64,000 nt of DNA from Mesorhabditis belari (GCA_958450365.1 CAUEEP010000389.1:62001-126000); one strand, 5' to 3'. Shown: positions 1-10,031, counted from the stretch's first letter. The notes: generated by a model from the letters alone, not told the origin. Numbers and translations are program-made.

Positions 1-21
1 TCCCCGTCAAGGGGATGCACA
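1..21 (+). ncRNA. SL1: SL1 spliced-leader RNA, 3' end only
   Basis: The window opens inside the last stem of an SL RNA gene (CCCC-GTCAA-GGGG). It matches the 3' end of the complete copy at 1473-1570; the exon lies before the window. Confidence 0.8.
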
Positions 22-273
22 AAGGGAATGCGAAAGTTGAGAGTGAAGTGGAAAGGCTTTCGTGCTGTTCGTTTCATTTTGTCATCAAGTCGGTTCGTTC
101 GATTCATTTTTAATCATTTACGGTAATCAATGAGTGGCGAAGAAGCGCAGGGGTTTTTCTTCCCCCTTCAAACTACCGTATAGTAGCCATTAATAGCCAT
201 TATACCGTACCTACATTTTTATACCGTACGTACATTGTTACCCAAAAAAAATGAGCGTTTTTCGGCGCGAGGG

Positions 274-331
274 CCACTGATTCACTTTCAGTGAATCAGT
301 GGGTGCGAAACTCTTCCACTATATGGTGGAA
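274..331 (+). repeat. Paired palindromes in the spacer
   Basis: The first, 274-302, is a perfect 13-bp inverted repeat (CCACTGATTCACT / AGTGAATCAGTGG) with a 3-nt loop. The second, 314-331, is TTCCAC-TATATG-GTGGAA. Both recur in every spacer, including the shortened ones at 16138-16457 and 42073-42432, where much of the rest is deleted. The function is unknown; promoter, origin or RNA hairpin are all possible. Confidence 0.6.
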
Positions 332-723
332 AAAATTTTGAAAAATAGGTCTTGTTGTAGTGGTGAAATTGAGTCGAAATTGATCAAAATTGAAATTCAT
401 CAAATGCGAAAACTCCAACAAGAATCATCGAAATACATTGATTACGAACTTTCAAACAATGCAGTGAATTTAAAGGATGTTCTTTAAAGGAAGTGCTGTT
501 ACTTTTCGTTTGAATAATTTATCAGAAGACGAAACACAGCGATTTGTAATTATGGGAAACAAGGGATGTGACGCTACAAAATTGACGTTGATGTTGCCTG
601 ATAGTCAAAATAAAAGCCAATCTCCGTACAACCATCAAATTACACATTCTTGCGGTATCGAAAGGGAATCACAACCATCAAATTGGTGAAATTGACGAAA
701 AAAACACTCAACCACGCGCGTTC

Positions 724-736
724 TTTGTGCGCGTCG
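724..736 (+). promoter_or_regulatory. Candidate U2 proximal sequence element
   Basis: TTTGTGCGCGTCG lies 74-62 nt before the U2 start. The SL1 gene has TTTGTGTGTCTCG at 75-63 nt before its start. snRNA and SL RNA genes in nematodes share a proximal element, so matching sequence at matching distance is suggestive. It was found by eye from two promoters only. Confidence 0.4.
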
Positions 737-797
737 CGACTCGGCCTCTTTCTGGGATCCCTGCCCAATAGATACCGCTCCCTTTCTCTCGTTCTGT

Positions 798-985
798 ATC
801 GCTTCTGGCCTCTGGCTAAGATCAATGTGTAGTATCTGTTCTTATCGGCTTAATCTCCGGTACGAGTTCTATTGAACTCATCGAGATTAATCAATTTTTG
901 GAACGGGTACGGTTTGTAGAAGCTTTGCTTCTCGCCGTACAGCGTCGGCCCGCTATTGCACTTACCGGCGGGATCGGCGCACACC
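798..985 (+). ncRNA. U2: U2 snRNA gene, unit 1, uninterrupted
   Basis: The 188-nt gene starts ATCGCTTCTGGCC and carries the U2 hallmarks in order. GTAGTA at nt 33-38 is the branch-point-pairing sequence; it is followed by TCTGTTCTTATCGG, the Sm site ATTTTTGG, and a stem IV region with GCTATTGCACTTACC. Length fits U2 (187-190 nt). The 3' end is placed by analogy with the terminal CACC of vertebrate U2, so it is uncertain by a few bases. U2 snRNA base-pairs with the intron branch site in the spliceosome. The retrotransposon target in this window is nt 37-57 of this gene. Confidence 0.93.
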
Positions 986-999
986 CCCAGTGATGGGGG
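984..999 (+). promoter_or_regulatory. Hairpin at the U2 3' end
   Basis: CCCCC-AGTGAT-GGGGG forms a 5-bp hairpin overlapping or directly after the mature U2 3' end. It is present in all units with small length changes (CCCC in the units at 46048 and 58218). It may mark 3' processing; this is inference from position. Confidence 0.35.
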
Positions 1000-1100
1000 A
1001 ACAAAATAAAGAACGAAAAACAAAGCGCAAAGCGACAGTCTTCCTTTATTTTATCGAAACCTACAAGCAAACCATCATCTTTACTCTACCGGCGAAAAGC

Positions 1101-1106
1101 AAAAAA
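1101..1106 (-). terminator. Pol III T-run terminator of 5S
   Basis: On the 5S strand the gene is followed directly by a run of six T. Other units have five, for example after 42878. T runs are the usual Pol III stop. Confidence 0.7.
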
Positions 1107-1224
1107 GCTTACGACACTCGGGATTCCCAAGCCGTCTCCGATCCAAGTACTAACCGAGCCCAACGTTGCTTAACTTGGCAGATCGGACGGGATGCCGTGT
1201 TTTCAACGTGGTATGGTCGTAAGC
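1107..1224 (-). rRNA. 5S: 5S rRNA, unit 1
   Basis: The 118-nt gene starts GCTTACGACCATACCACG and ends GTGTCGTAAGC, with self-complementary ends forming helix I. It contains CAAGTTAAGCAACGTTGGG and GTTAGTACTTGGATCGGAGAC, the internal Pol III promoter region conserved in animal 5S. It is closest in my memory to Caenorhabditis 5S. It is transcribed towards U2 and away from SL1. Confidence 0.95.
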
Positions 1225-1258
1225 GAGTGCTGGGCGGTGAAAGACGGTTGAAATAGTT

Positions 1259-1349
1259 GAAAGGAAAGAAAGGAAAGAAAGGAAAGAAAGGAAAGAAAGG
1301 AAAGAAAGGAAAGAAAGGAAAGAAAGAAAGAAAGAAAGAGAGAGAAAGC
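1259..1349. repeat. GGAAAGAAA microsatellite between 5S and SL1
   Basis: About seven copies of a 9-bp purine repeat are followed by (GAAA)n and (GA)n. Equivalent tracts are at 2807, 4355, 11610, 13157, 15826, 28989 and, inverted, 61518. It produces long meaningless Lys/Gly and Ser/Phe/Leu open frames on the two strands. Confidence 0.9.
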
Positions 1350-1397
1350 TATCCTTTATCACCGAAGAGACGCGAGACGACGCGACTGTGTGCACCT

Positions 1398-1410
1398 TTT
1401 GTGTGTCTCG
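1398..1410 (+). promoter_or_regulatory. Candidate SL1 proximal sequence element
   Basis: TTTGTGTGTCTCG sits 75-63 nt before the SL1 start, the counterpart of the U2 upstream motif at 724-736. No TATA box is visible near -30, as expected for a Pol II SL RNA promoter. Confidence 0.4.
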
Positions 1411-1472
1411 TAGGAAAAAGCGGCTGCTGGCCTACGACCTCTACACATAGCGCCACAGAGATCTCCCACTTC

Positions 1473-1570
1473 GGTTTAATTACCCAAGTTTGAGGTTAGC
1501 ATTAACCCCAAGACCTTGTAAAAGTGTCTTGATAAAATTTTGGAACGCATCCCCGTCAAGGGGATGCACA
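1473..1570 (+). ncRNA. SL1: SL1 spliced-leader RNA, unit 1
   Basis: The 22-nt exon at 1473-1494 is identical to nematode SL1 and ends GAG before the donor GTTAGC. Downstream are an Sm site (AAATTTTGGAAC) and a terminal stem GCATCCCC/GGGGATGC. Total length about 98 nt fits SL RNAs. The RNA donates its capped exon to mRNAs by trans-splicing. The 3' end is approximate. Confidence 0.95.
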
Positions 1571-2345
1571 AAGGGAATGCGAAAGTTGAAAGTGAAGTGG
1601 AAAGGCTTTCGTGCTGTTCGTTTCATTTTGTCATCAAGTCGGTTCGTTCGATTCATTTTTAATCATTTACGGTAATCAATGAGTGGCGAAGAAGCGCAGG
1701 GGTTTTTCTTCCCCTTCAAACTACCGTATAGTAGCCATTAATAGCCATTATACCGTACCTACATTTTTATACCGTACGTACATTGTTACCCAAAAAAATG
1801 AGCGTTTTTTCGGCGCGAGGGCCACTGATTCACTTTCAGTGAATCAGTGGGTGCGAAACTCTTCCACTATATGGTGGAAAAAATTTTGAAAAATAGGTCT
1901 TGTTGTAGTGGTGAAATTGAGTCGAAATTGATCAAAATTGAAATTCATCAAATGCGAAAACTCCAACAAGAATCATCGAAATACATTGATTACGAACTTT
2001 CAAACAATGCAGTGAATTTAAAGGATGTTCTTTAAAGGAAGTGCTGTTACTTTTCGTTTGAATAATTTATCAGAAGACGAAACACAGCGATTTGTAATTA
2101 TGGGAAACAAGGGATGTGACGCTACAAAATTGACGTTGATGTTGCCTGATAGTCAAAATAAAAGCCAATCTCCGTACAACCATCAAATTACACATTCTTG
2201 CGGTATCGAAAGGGAATCACAACCATCAAATTGGTGAAATTGACGAAAAAAACACTCAACCACGCGCGTTCTTTGTGCGCGTCGCGACTCGGCCTCTTTC
2301 TGGGATCCCTGCCCAATAGATACCGCTCCCTTTCTCTCGTTCTGT

Positions 2346-2533
2346 ATCGCTTCTGGCCTCTGGCTAAGATCAATGTGTAGTATCTGTTCTTATCGGCTTA
2401 ATCTCCGGTACGAGTTCTATTGAACTCATCGAGATTAATCAATTTTTGGAACGGGTACGGTTTGTAGAAGCTTTGCTTCTCGCCGTACAGCGTCGGCCCG
2501 CTATTGCACTTACCGGCGGGATCGGCGCACACC
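2346..2533 (+). ncRNA. U2: U2 snRNA, unit 2, uninterrupted
   Basis: Same sequence as the unit-1 copy over the full length, 1,548 bp downstream of it. Confidence 0.93.
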
Positions 2534-2654
2534 CCCAGTGATGGGGGAACAAAATAAAGAACGAAAAACAAAGCGCAAAGCGACAGTCTTCCTTTATTTT
2601 ATCGAAACCTACAAGCAAACCATCATCTTTACTCTACCGGCGAAAAGCAAAAAA

Positions 2655-2772
2655 GCTTACGACACTCGGGATTCCCAAGCCGTCTCCGATCCAAGTACTA
2701 ACCGAGCCCAACGTTGCTTAACTTGGCAGATCGGACGGGATGCCGTGTTTTCAACGTGGTATGGTCGTAAGC
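2655..2772 (-). rRNA. 5S: 5S rRNA, unit 2
   Basis: Identical to unit 1, followed by T6 on the minus strand. Confidence 0.95.
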
Positions 2773-3020
2773 GAGTGCTGGGCGGTGAAAGACGGTTGAA
2801 ATAGTTGAAAGGAAAGAAAGGAAAGAAAGGAAAGAAAGGAAAGAAAGGAAAGAAAGGAAAGAAAGGAAAGAAAGAAAGAAAGAAAGAGAGAGAAAGCTAT
2901 CCTTTATCACCGAAGAGACGCGAGACGACGCGACTGTGTGCACCTTTTGTGTGTCTCGTAGGAAAAAGCGGCTGCTGGCCTACGACCTCTACACATAGCG
3001 CCACAGAGATCTCCCACTTC

Positions 3021-3118
3021 GGTTTAATTACCCAAGTTTGAGGTTAGCATTAACCCCAAGACCTTGTAAAAGTGTCTTGATAAAATTTTGGAACGCATCC
3101 CCGTCAAGGGGATGCACA
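3021..3118 (+). ncRNA. SL1: SL1 RNA, unit 2
   Basis: Exon at 3021-3042; Sm site and terminal stem intact. Confidence 0.95.
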
Positions 3119-3894
3119 AAGGGAATGCGAAAGTTGAGAGTGAAGTGGAAAGGCTTTCGTGCTGTTCGTTTCATTTTGTCATCAAGTCGGTTCGTTCGAT
3201 TCATTTTTTAATCATTTACGGTAATCAATGAGTGGCGAAGAAGCGCAGGGGTTTTTCTTCCCCTTCAAACTACCGTATAGTAGCCATTAATAGCCATTAT
3301 ACCGTACCTACATTTTTATACCGTACGTACATTGTTACCCAAAAAAAATGAGCGTTTTTCGGCGCGAGGGCCACTGATTCACTTTCAGTGAATCAGTGGG
3401 TGCGAAACTCTTCCACTATATGGTGGAAAAAATTTTGAAAAATAGGTCTTGTTGTAGTGGTGAAATTGAGTCGAAATTGATCAAAATTGAAATTCATCAA
3501 ATGCGAAAACTCCAACAAGAATCATCGAAATACATTGATTACGAACTTTCAAACAATGCAGTGAATTTAAAGGATGTTCTTTAAAGGAAGTGCTGTTACT
3601 TTTCGTTTGAATAATTTATCAGAAGACGAAACACAGCGATTTGTAATTATGGGAAACAAGGGATGTGACGCTACAAAATTGACGTTGATGTTGCCTGATA
3701 GTCAAAATAAAAGCCAATCTCCGTACAACCATCAAATTACACATTCTTGCGGTATCGAAAGGGAATCACAACCATCAAATTGGTGAAATTGACGAAAAAA
3801 ACACTCAACCACGCGCGTTCTTTGTGCGCGTCGCGACTCGGCCTCTTTCTGGGATCCCTGCCCAATAGATACCGCTCCCTTTCTCTCGTTCTGT

Positions 3895-4082
3895 ATCGCT
3901 TCTGGCCTCTGGCTAAGATCAATGTGTAGTATCTGTTCTTATCGGCTTAATCTCCGGTACGAGTTCTATTGAACTCATCGAGATTAATCAATTTTTGGAA
4001 CGGGTACGGTTTGTAGAAGCTTTGCTTCTCGCCGTACAGCGTCGGCCCGCTATTGCACTTACCGGCGGGATCGGCGCACACC
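3895..4082 (+). ncRNA. U2: U2 snRNA, unit 3, uninterrupted
   Basis: Complete copy with normal upstream sequence. Confidence 0.93.
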
Positions 4083-4202
4083 CCCAGTGATGGGGGAACA
4101 AAATAAAGAACGAAAAACAAAGCGCAAAGCGACAGTCTTCCTTTATTTTATCGAAACCTACAAGCAAACCATCATCTTTACTCTACCGGCGAAAAGCAAA
4201 AA

Positions 4203-4320
4203 GCTTACGACACTCGGGATTCCCAAGCCGTCTCCGATCCAAGTACTAACCGAGCCCAACGTTGCTTAACTTGGCAGATCGGACGGGATGCCGTGTTTTC
4301 AACGTGGTATGGTCGTAAGC
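4203..4320 (-). rRNA. 5S: 5S rRNA, unit 3
   Basis: Complete; followed by T5 rather than T6 on its strand. Confidence 0.95.
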
Positions 4321-4568
4321 GAGTGCTGGGCGGTGAAAGACGGTTGAAATAGTTGAAAGGAAAGAAAGGAAAGAAAGGAAAGAAAGGAAAGAAAGGAAAG
4401 AAAGGAAAGAAAGGAAAGAAAGAAAGAAAGAAAGAGAGAGAAAGCTATCCTTTATCACCGAAGAGACGCGAGACGACGCGACTGTGTGCACCTTTTGTGT
4501 GTCTCGTAGGAAAAAGCGGCTGCTGGCCTACGACCTCTACACATAGCGCCACAGAGATCTCCCACTTC

Positions 4569-4666
4569 GGTTTAATTACCCAAGTTTGAGGTTAGCATTA
4601 ACCCCAAGACCTTGTAAAAGTGTCTTGATAAAATTTTGGAACGCATCCCCGTCAAGGGGATGCACA
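4569..4666 (+). ncRNA. SL1: SL1 RNA, unit 3
   Basis: Complete copy. Confidence 0.95.
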
Positions 4667-5442
4667 AAGGGAATGCGAAAGTTGAGAGTGAAGTGGAAAG
4701 GCTTTCGTGCTGTTCGTTTCATTTTGTCATCAAGTCGGTTCGTTCGATTCATTTTTAATCATTTACGGTAATCAATGAGTGGCGAAGAAGCGCAGGGGTT
4801 TTTCTTCCCCTTCAAACTACCGTATAGTAGCCATTAATAGCCATTATACCGTACCTACATTTTTATACCGTACGTACATTGTTACCCAAAAAAAATGAGC
4901 GTTTTTTCGGCGCGAGGGCCACTGATTCACTTTCAGTGAATCAGTGGGTGCGAAACTCTTCCACTATATGGTGGAAAAAATTTTGAAAAATAGGTCTTGT
5001 TGTAGTGGTGAAATTGAGTCGAAATTGATCAAAATTGAAATTCATCAAATGCGAAAACTCCAACAAGAATCATCGAAATACATTGATTACGAACTTTCAA
5101 ACAATGCAGTGAATTTAAAGGATGTTCTTTAAAGGAAGTGCTGTTACTTTTCGTTTGAATAATTTATCAGAAGACGAAACACAGCGATTTGTAATTATGG
5201 GAAACAAGGGATGTGACGCTACAAAATTGACGTTGATGTTGCCTGATAGTCAAAATAAAAGCCAATCTCCGTACAACCATCAAATTACACATTCTTGCGG
5301 TATCGAAAGGGAATCACAACCATCAAATTGGTGAAATTGACGAAAAAAACACTCAACCACGCGCGTTCTTTGTGCGCGTCGCGACTCGGCCTCTTTCTGG
5401 GATCCCTGCCCAATAGATACCGCTCCCTTTCTCTCGTTCTGT

Positions 5443-5499
5443 ATCGCTTCTGGCCTCTGGCTAAGATCAATGTGTAGTATCTGTTCTTATCGGCTTAAT
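5443..5499 (+). ncRNA. U2: U2 snRNA 5' fragment (nt 1-57), split by A1
   Basis: Normal promoter and first 57 nt, then element A1. The 3' part resumes at 9641 with nt 37-57 duplicated. The Sm site is now more than 4 kb away, so this locus cannot give a normal U2, but its promoter could drive a U2-A1 transcript. Confidence 0.93.
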
Positions 5500-5532
5500 A
5501 CGTTGATTTGAGCAGAGAAAGAACGTTGATCG

Positions 5533-8500
5533 ATGCCGAGGATGAATTTTGGTTTTAGCGTGATCTCGGTCCCCCACGCACCTGTGGGGGACCGAACACC
5601 TGAGGATATGCGATCCAATGAAGAAAGAGTAAAAAGAAAGCCCCCCAACCCGGGAAGGCGAGGCCCCAAAGCGGAAGAGTGTGGGATAACGGCTAAAAGA
5701 AAAGCCACGGAACCTGATTCCGAAAAGATACCAAAGCCACCCACCCCGCCAAAAGAAATTAGCCAAGCCGACCCCAGCGCAGCGCGTAAGACAACACAAG
5801 AAGAAGACGACTTCACGCCTCGCTCCAACTCATCAAGAAGAAGAAGAAGATCACCACCCGCCGCCCAAGATGAAGAAGAAGAATCCGACGTGTCGCCCTC
5901 TCGTCGCCTCCGAGCCAACCGAGCTCCCCTGGGTCCGCGCAGCCGCCATCGGCGCCGCATGTGTTGCCGCCGCTCTCGCCGCCGCCGCCAGGAACAGGAC
6001 AACCGGGAACGCTCACCAACGACGATGACGACACCGACGACTACCCACTCGACCTGCCACACCTCGACACCAACTACCAATGCCGTCTCTGCAGCAAGAA
6101 GCCGTATGTGATGCAAGGAGGACTCACCCGACACCTGCGCGACGTCCACCGGAGGAAGATCATCTTCCGCTGCCGTGGATGTCGTCGCCTCTTCACGACC
6201 GCCAAGGAATGCAATCGCCATCAGAAGAAGTGCGCAGTGCCAGCAGCCCCCGGGCCAGTACTGACAGCTCAGCCAGCGCAGGCGCCAATCGTGCTACCAC
6301 GTGCGCAGGTGCCAATCGTGCCACCACGTGAGTCTGTGTCTGAGCCTGTCTTGTCCGTGCCGCCAACACCGATGCTGACACACGCCTCTTCGCCGCTTCC
6401 TAGTCCTCCACATCCACACGCTTCTCCGCCGCTCTACAGACGTGCCCAACACCAAGCCGAATGGTGCCGCCGCATCGAAGCCGTCACCACCGAAGTCGAA
6501 CTCGACGCCACACTCGCCGACCTGACCCGTGAAGTGAAGAAGAAGACCTGCCAAGCAGACGGTGAAAAAGCCCCCTCTCGACCACCTCCGCGTGCTCAAG
6601 GCCAACCCAACCGCCGAAAGCCGCCTCCGAGACCAACCTACGACCCAAAAGACGCCGCGAGGATACAGAAGCTCTATCGATCTTCTCGTCCACGCGCCTT
6701 TCGGGAAGTGGTCGACGCTGATTCACCGTTTTGCGCCATCGACAAAACAACTCTACATCAACACTTCACGCAAGTCTTCGGCCCATCACCTCCACTCGTA
6801 GGACCAATGCCAGCCCTGGTGCCGCCACAAGTCAAGCCAATCCCAGCCGACGAGGCCGACCCGTTCTCCACCGACTTCACCCCCGAAGAAGTGTGGAAAC
6901 GCCTCGTCCGCTGCTCCAACACGGCTCCCGGCCCAGATGGCATTCGCTACGTGTCCTGGAAGAAGTTCGACATCGGTGCTCACATCCTCTCAACGCTCTT
7001 CAACACCATCCACCGACTTCGATGTGTACCGGCCACCTGGAACGAATCTGCGACGATCCTCATCCACAAGAAAGGAGACAAGACGGACGTTGGCAACTGG
7101 AGGCCCATCACCCTCTCTAACACGATTGCCAAGACCTACGCCTCATGCCTCTCCGCCCGTCTTGGATCCTGGGCAGCCCGCCACCAACGTGTCTCATCGT
7201 CGCAGAAAGGCTTCATGGCGGTCGACGGATGCGCCGAGCACAACTTCACACTCCAGACGGTGATCAATGACGCCCGAAGGACTCGCCAAACCGTAGCCAT
7301 CTCGTGGCTGGACCTCACCAATGCCTTCGGCTCCGTCCCACACGAGATGCTCTTCGAGTCACTGAAGTTTGCTGGCCTCCACGACAACTCCATCGAGACG
7401 GTGAAGCGACTCTACTCCAAAGCCTCCACCACGATCAGGAGCTCCGACGGACCAACCGATGCCATCCGAATCCAAGCCGGGGTGAAACAAGGGTGCCCAC
7501 TCAGCCCCATTGTTTTCAACCTGGCCCTCGAACCGATGCTCCGTGCCCTACACGACCAACAGTGTGGGTACCAACTCAACGGACAACACATCGACGTACT
7601 CGCGTACGCCGATGACATCGCCCTCGTCGCCAAAAAGCTCGGTTCGCCTACACGACATGCTCGATATGGTCACCACCGTCGCCTCCTGGTCTGGACTCGC
7701 CTTCAACGCCAAGAAGTGTGCTTCACTCGTCATCGATGGTCGCCAACACACCGCCCTTCCAGTGCCATTCAACATCCAAGCCAAGCCAATGGTCATGCTC
7801 AAAGAAGACGACACCTACGAACACCTCGGAGTACCCACGGGTTACCACCGCGCCCCATCCGCCGAACTTGCCCTGCAGAAGATGACAAACCACATCGAGT
7901 CAATCGACAAATCTCTTCTTGCACCATGGCAGAAAGCTGATGCGGTCAACACGTTCGTACTCCCATGCCTCTCCTTCCATCTGAAGAACGGTGTCGTCCC
8001 AAAGGAGCCTCTGACCGAATTCGACAACAAGCTGAAGGCTCTCGGCAAGAAGTGGCTCAATCTCCCGTCACGTGGCAGCCCGGAAGTGGTTTACCTCTCC
8101 AATCAGATGGGTGGACTCGGCTTCCTTCAAATGAACCCGCTCGCTGATGTGTTCCAACTCGTCCACGCCCTCCGCCTGCTCTCCACGGCCAACATGCAGC
8201 CCATCGCCTATCCACAGCTCCGAGACGTGGTCAAGAAGAAGCTCCGTCGTGCCGCCTCCAACGAAGAACTTGCCGACTACCTCAATGGCCGACTCGATGG
8301 AGACTTTGCCCGAGCTTCTTCTGACCTCTCTTCGATGTGGTCTCGTCTCCGAGTGGCTACCCGTAGCCTCCACAAGTTCATGGCTGTGCAATGGGTGTGG
8401 CTCGTCGACCAACTCACGCTCCAACTGAACGGCTCCAACATCCCACCACGTACCGTCGAAACGACTCTCCGAAGTGCCATCCGCGACTACCATCTCCGCC

Positions 8501-9219
8501 AACTTCTCGCAAAGCCGGATCAAGGGAAGGTTTACACCGTCACCACGCTCTCCACTTCTTCCAACCACTTCATGCGTGACGGCTCCTTCACCCGCTTCGC
8601 TGACTGGCGCTTCCTTCACCGTGCCCGACTCGACTGCGTGCCACTCAACGGGACTCGACGCTTCGGTCCAGGCGACAAACGGTGCCGACGATGTGCTCAT
8701 CCAAACGAAACTCTGCCCCATGTGCTGTGCCACTGCAACCCGCACATGGTTGCAATCACCCGCCGACACAATGCCATCGTCGACCGTCTCGTCAAAGCCC
8801 TCAAGCCGCCAGTCACAAGCCAAGTCCGACTCAACCAACACGTGCCCAACTTCGATGCGAAGTTCCGTCCCGACATCTTGATCGTCGACTCAACCCTCAA
8901 GACGGTGCAACTCATCGACGTCACCATGCCATTCGAGAACCGACCCGAAGCCTTCCAAGCTGCCCGCCAAGAAAAACAACGCAAGTACCAAACGATCGCC
9001 CAGCACTTCGAAGCTCTCGGCTACTCGGTGATCCTCGACGCTTTCGTGGTCGGCCCGCTCGGTGGATGGGATCTCGCCAACGACGAACTCCTCAAGAAGC
9101 TTGGTGTCTCCTTCCGCTACGCACGTCTCATGAAGAAGCTGATGGTGTCGGATGCCGTGAAATGGAGCCGGGACATCTACGTCGAACACATCACTGGAGC
9201 CCGCCAATACGACCCTTGA
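5533..9219 (+). pseudogene. A1 zinc finger-RT-endonuclease protein, two 1-nt frameshifts
   Basis: It starts at the ATG of MPRMNFG, 33 nt inside the element. The frame is lost at a C run (5926-5929, four C where A2/A3-like copies have five) and regained at an A run (7632-7636, five A where A2 and A3 have four). Without those it would be 1,228 aa. Domains: acidic and Arg-rich N-terminus; C2H2 finger (CRLC...H-x4-H) and a CCHC-like finger (CRGC...C); RT with APGPDGIRY, WLDLTNAFGSVPH (motif A), AGVKQGCPLSP (motif B) and LAYADD (motif C); CCHC knuckle (CRRC...HVLC); RLE RPD...IDVTMPFE. The architecture is that of R2-type proteins, which nick the target and prime cDNA there. The two indels may be consensus errors. 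Confidence 0.88.
5567..5594 (+). promoter_or_regulatory. Perfect 10-bp RNA hairpin in the start of the A ORF
   Basis: CGGTCCCCCA and TGGGGGACCG flank an 8-nt loop, 34-61 nt after the ATG. It is present unchanged in A1, A3, A4, A5 and the A/D chimera. C1 has a different hairpin at the same offset. A 5' protein-binding RNA overlapping the ORF start is known in silkworm R2; a similar role here is inference. Confidence 0.5.
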
Positions 9220-9640
9220 GTTCCTAGTCTTCTCTTCTTTCTTGCTCTCTTGTTGTCTTTCTCTTTTGTCTCCTCCTAGCCAAAATCATCCCTATGTTGC
9301 CTTGCGATCAAATATCTGTGATAATGCATCTCACATATCTCTCATATCTAACTCTTGTTCTGACTTTCATTTAGTCTTGTGTTTTCCTATAGGTTCATAA
9401 CATTTATTGCTTTGTGCTCTAATGTTCTATATTCTACTCAACATTTCTATCTGTGCATACCTCTTCTCATGGTTTCCTAATTCACTAGGCCCATCTACTA
9501 TTCCTCATTCAACCCTTTCTGTGTTTGCATATACCCTATGTTTTCTTAAATGTGGGTTCATACATTTCCTGTATTTTAATCCGTTGTGATAGACCGGCTG
9601 GGGTTTTGTACCATGCCCATCATGCACTGAAATAAACTTA

Positions 9641-9792
9641 ATCTGTTCTTATCGGCTTAATCTCCGGTACGAGTTCTATTGAACTCATCGAGATTAATCA
9701 ATTTTTGGAACGGGTACGGTTTGTAGAAGCTTTGCTTCTCGCCGTACAGCGTCGGCCCGCTATTGCACTTACCGGCGGGATCGGCGCACACC
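9641..9792 (+). ncRNA. U2: U2 snRNA 3' part (nt 37-188) after A1
   Basis: Resumes with ATCTGTTC, so nt 37-57 occur on both sides of A1: a 21-bp target-site duplication. It lacks the 5' end and promoter. Confidence 0.93.
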
Positions 9793-9913
9793 CCCAGTGA
9801 TGGGGGAACAAAATAAAGAACGAAAAACAAAGCGCAAAGCGACAGTCTTCCTTTATTTTATCGAAACCTACAAGCAAACCATCATCTTTACTCTACCGGC
9901 GAAAAGCAAAAAA

Positions 9914-10031
9914 GCTTACGACACTCGGGATTCCCAAGCCGTCTCCGATCCAAGTACTAACCGAGCCCAACGTTGCTTAACTTGGCAGATCGGACGGGAT
10001 GCCGTGTTTTCAACGTGGTATGGTCGTAAGC
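9914..10031 (-). rRNA. 5S: 5S rRNA, unit 4
   Basis: Complete; T6 terminator. Confidence 0.95.

Larger units (their letters stand above)
22..797. other. Inter-SL1/U2 spacer (type example)
   Basis: It holds, in order: a segment with repeated TACCGTAC motifs (about 175-240), a perfect palindrome (274-302), an imperfect one (314-331), about 400 bp of AT-rich DNA containing two short open frames (62 and 70 codons), and the U2 promoter region. I see no further RNA gene (no U1, U4, U5, U6 or tRNA signature). The short frames are in every unit, but one is broken by a T-run change near 13950, so I do not call them genes. Confidence 0.6.
1..5499 (+). repeat. U2 / 5S / SL1 tandem array, left arm block 1
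   Basis: Three and a half units repeat with a period of 1,548-1,549 bp. The U2 starts are 798, 2346, 3895 and 5443. Each unit has U2 on +, 5S on -, a GGAAAGAAA microsatellite, SL1 on + and a spacer of about 775 bp. 5S and SL1 are divergent, as in Caenorhabditis 5S/SL1 clusters; U2 and 5S converge. Differences between units are mostly 1-nt changes in A, T or C runs. The spacers (22-797, 1571-2345, 3119-3894, 4667-5442) hold no gene I recognise. The block stops where element A1 interrupts the fourth U2. Confidence 0.92.
5500..9640 (+). mobile_element. Retrotransposon A1, full length, U2-specific
   Basis: This 4,141-bp non-LTR element is bounded by U2 nt 57 on the left and U2 nt 37 on the right. 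There are no LTRs and no poly(A) tail; it ends AATAAACTTA. The 5' leader is only 33 bp (starts ACGTTGATTTGAGCAG) and the 3' UTR is 421 bp, AT-rich and without a gene. The last 55 bp hold the conserved hairpin (GGGGT-TTTGT-ACC-ATGC-CCA). It is nearly identical to A3, so it is young. Confidence 0.93.

Noticed and set aside
299..689. 62- and 70-codon frames in the spacer as genes
   Set aside because: The first opens at GTG, the second is broken near 13950; no recognisable domain.
1150..1395. 81-codon minus-strand frame across 5S and the microsatellite
   Set aside because: Overlaps the 5S gene and a simple repeat; shadow.
1257..1493. Open frame of KGKKGKKGKK type and its reverse SFLSFLSFLS frame, in every unit
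   Set aside because: Produced by the GGAAAGAAA microsatellite; continues into the SL1 promoter and exon.
1..5499. CRISPR array or bacterial origin
   Set aside because: Long repeats with eukaryotic U2, 5S and SL1 genes; no short regular repeats with spacers.
5533..6111. Family A N-terminus as a separate ORF1 protein
   Set aside because: It ends by a 1-nt C-run change; in A4 and the consensus it reads into the finger-RT frame.
5500..9640. NeSL-type SL1-targeting element
   Set aside because: Insertion is in U2, not the SL1 exon, and no ULP-like cysteine protease motif is visible.
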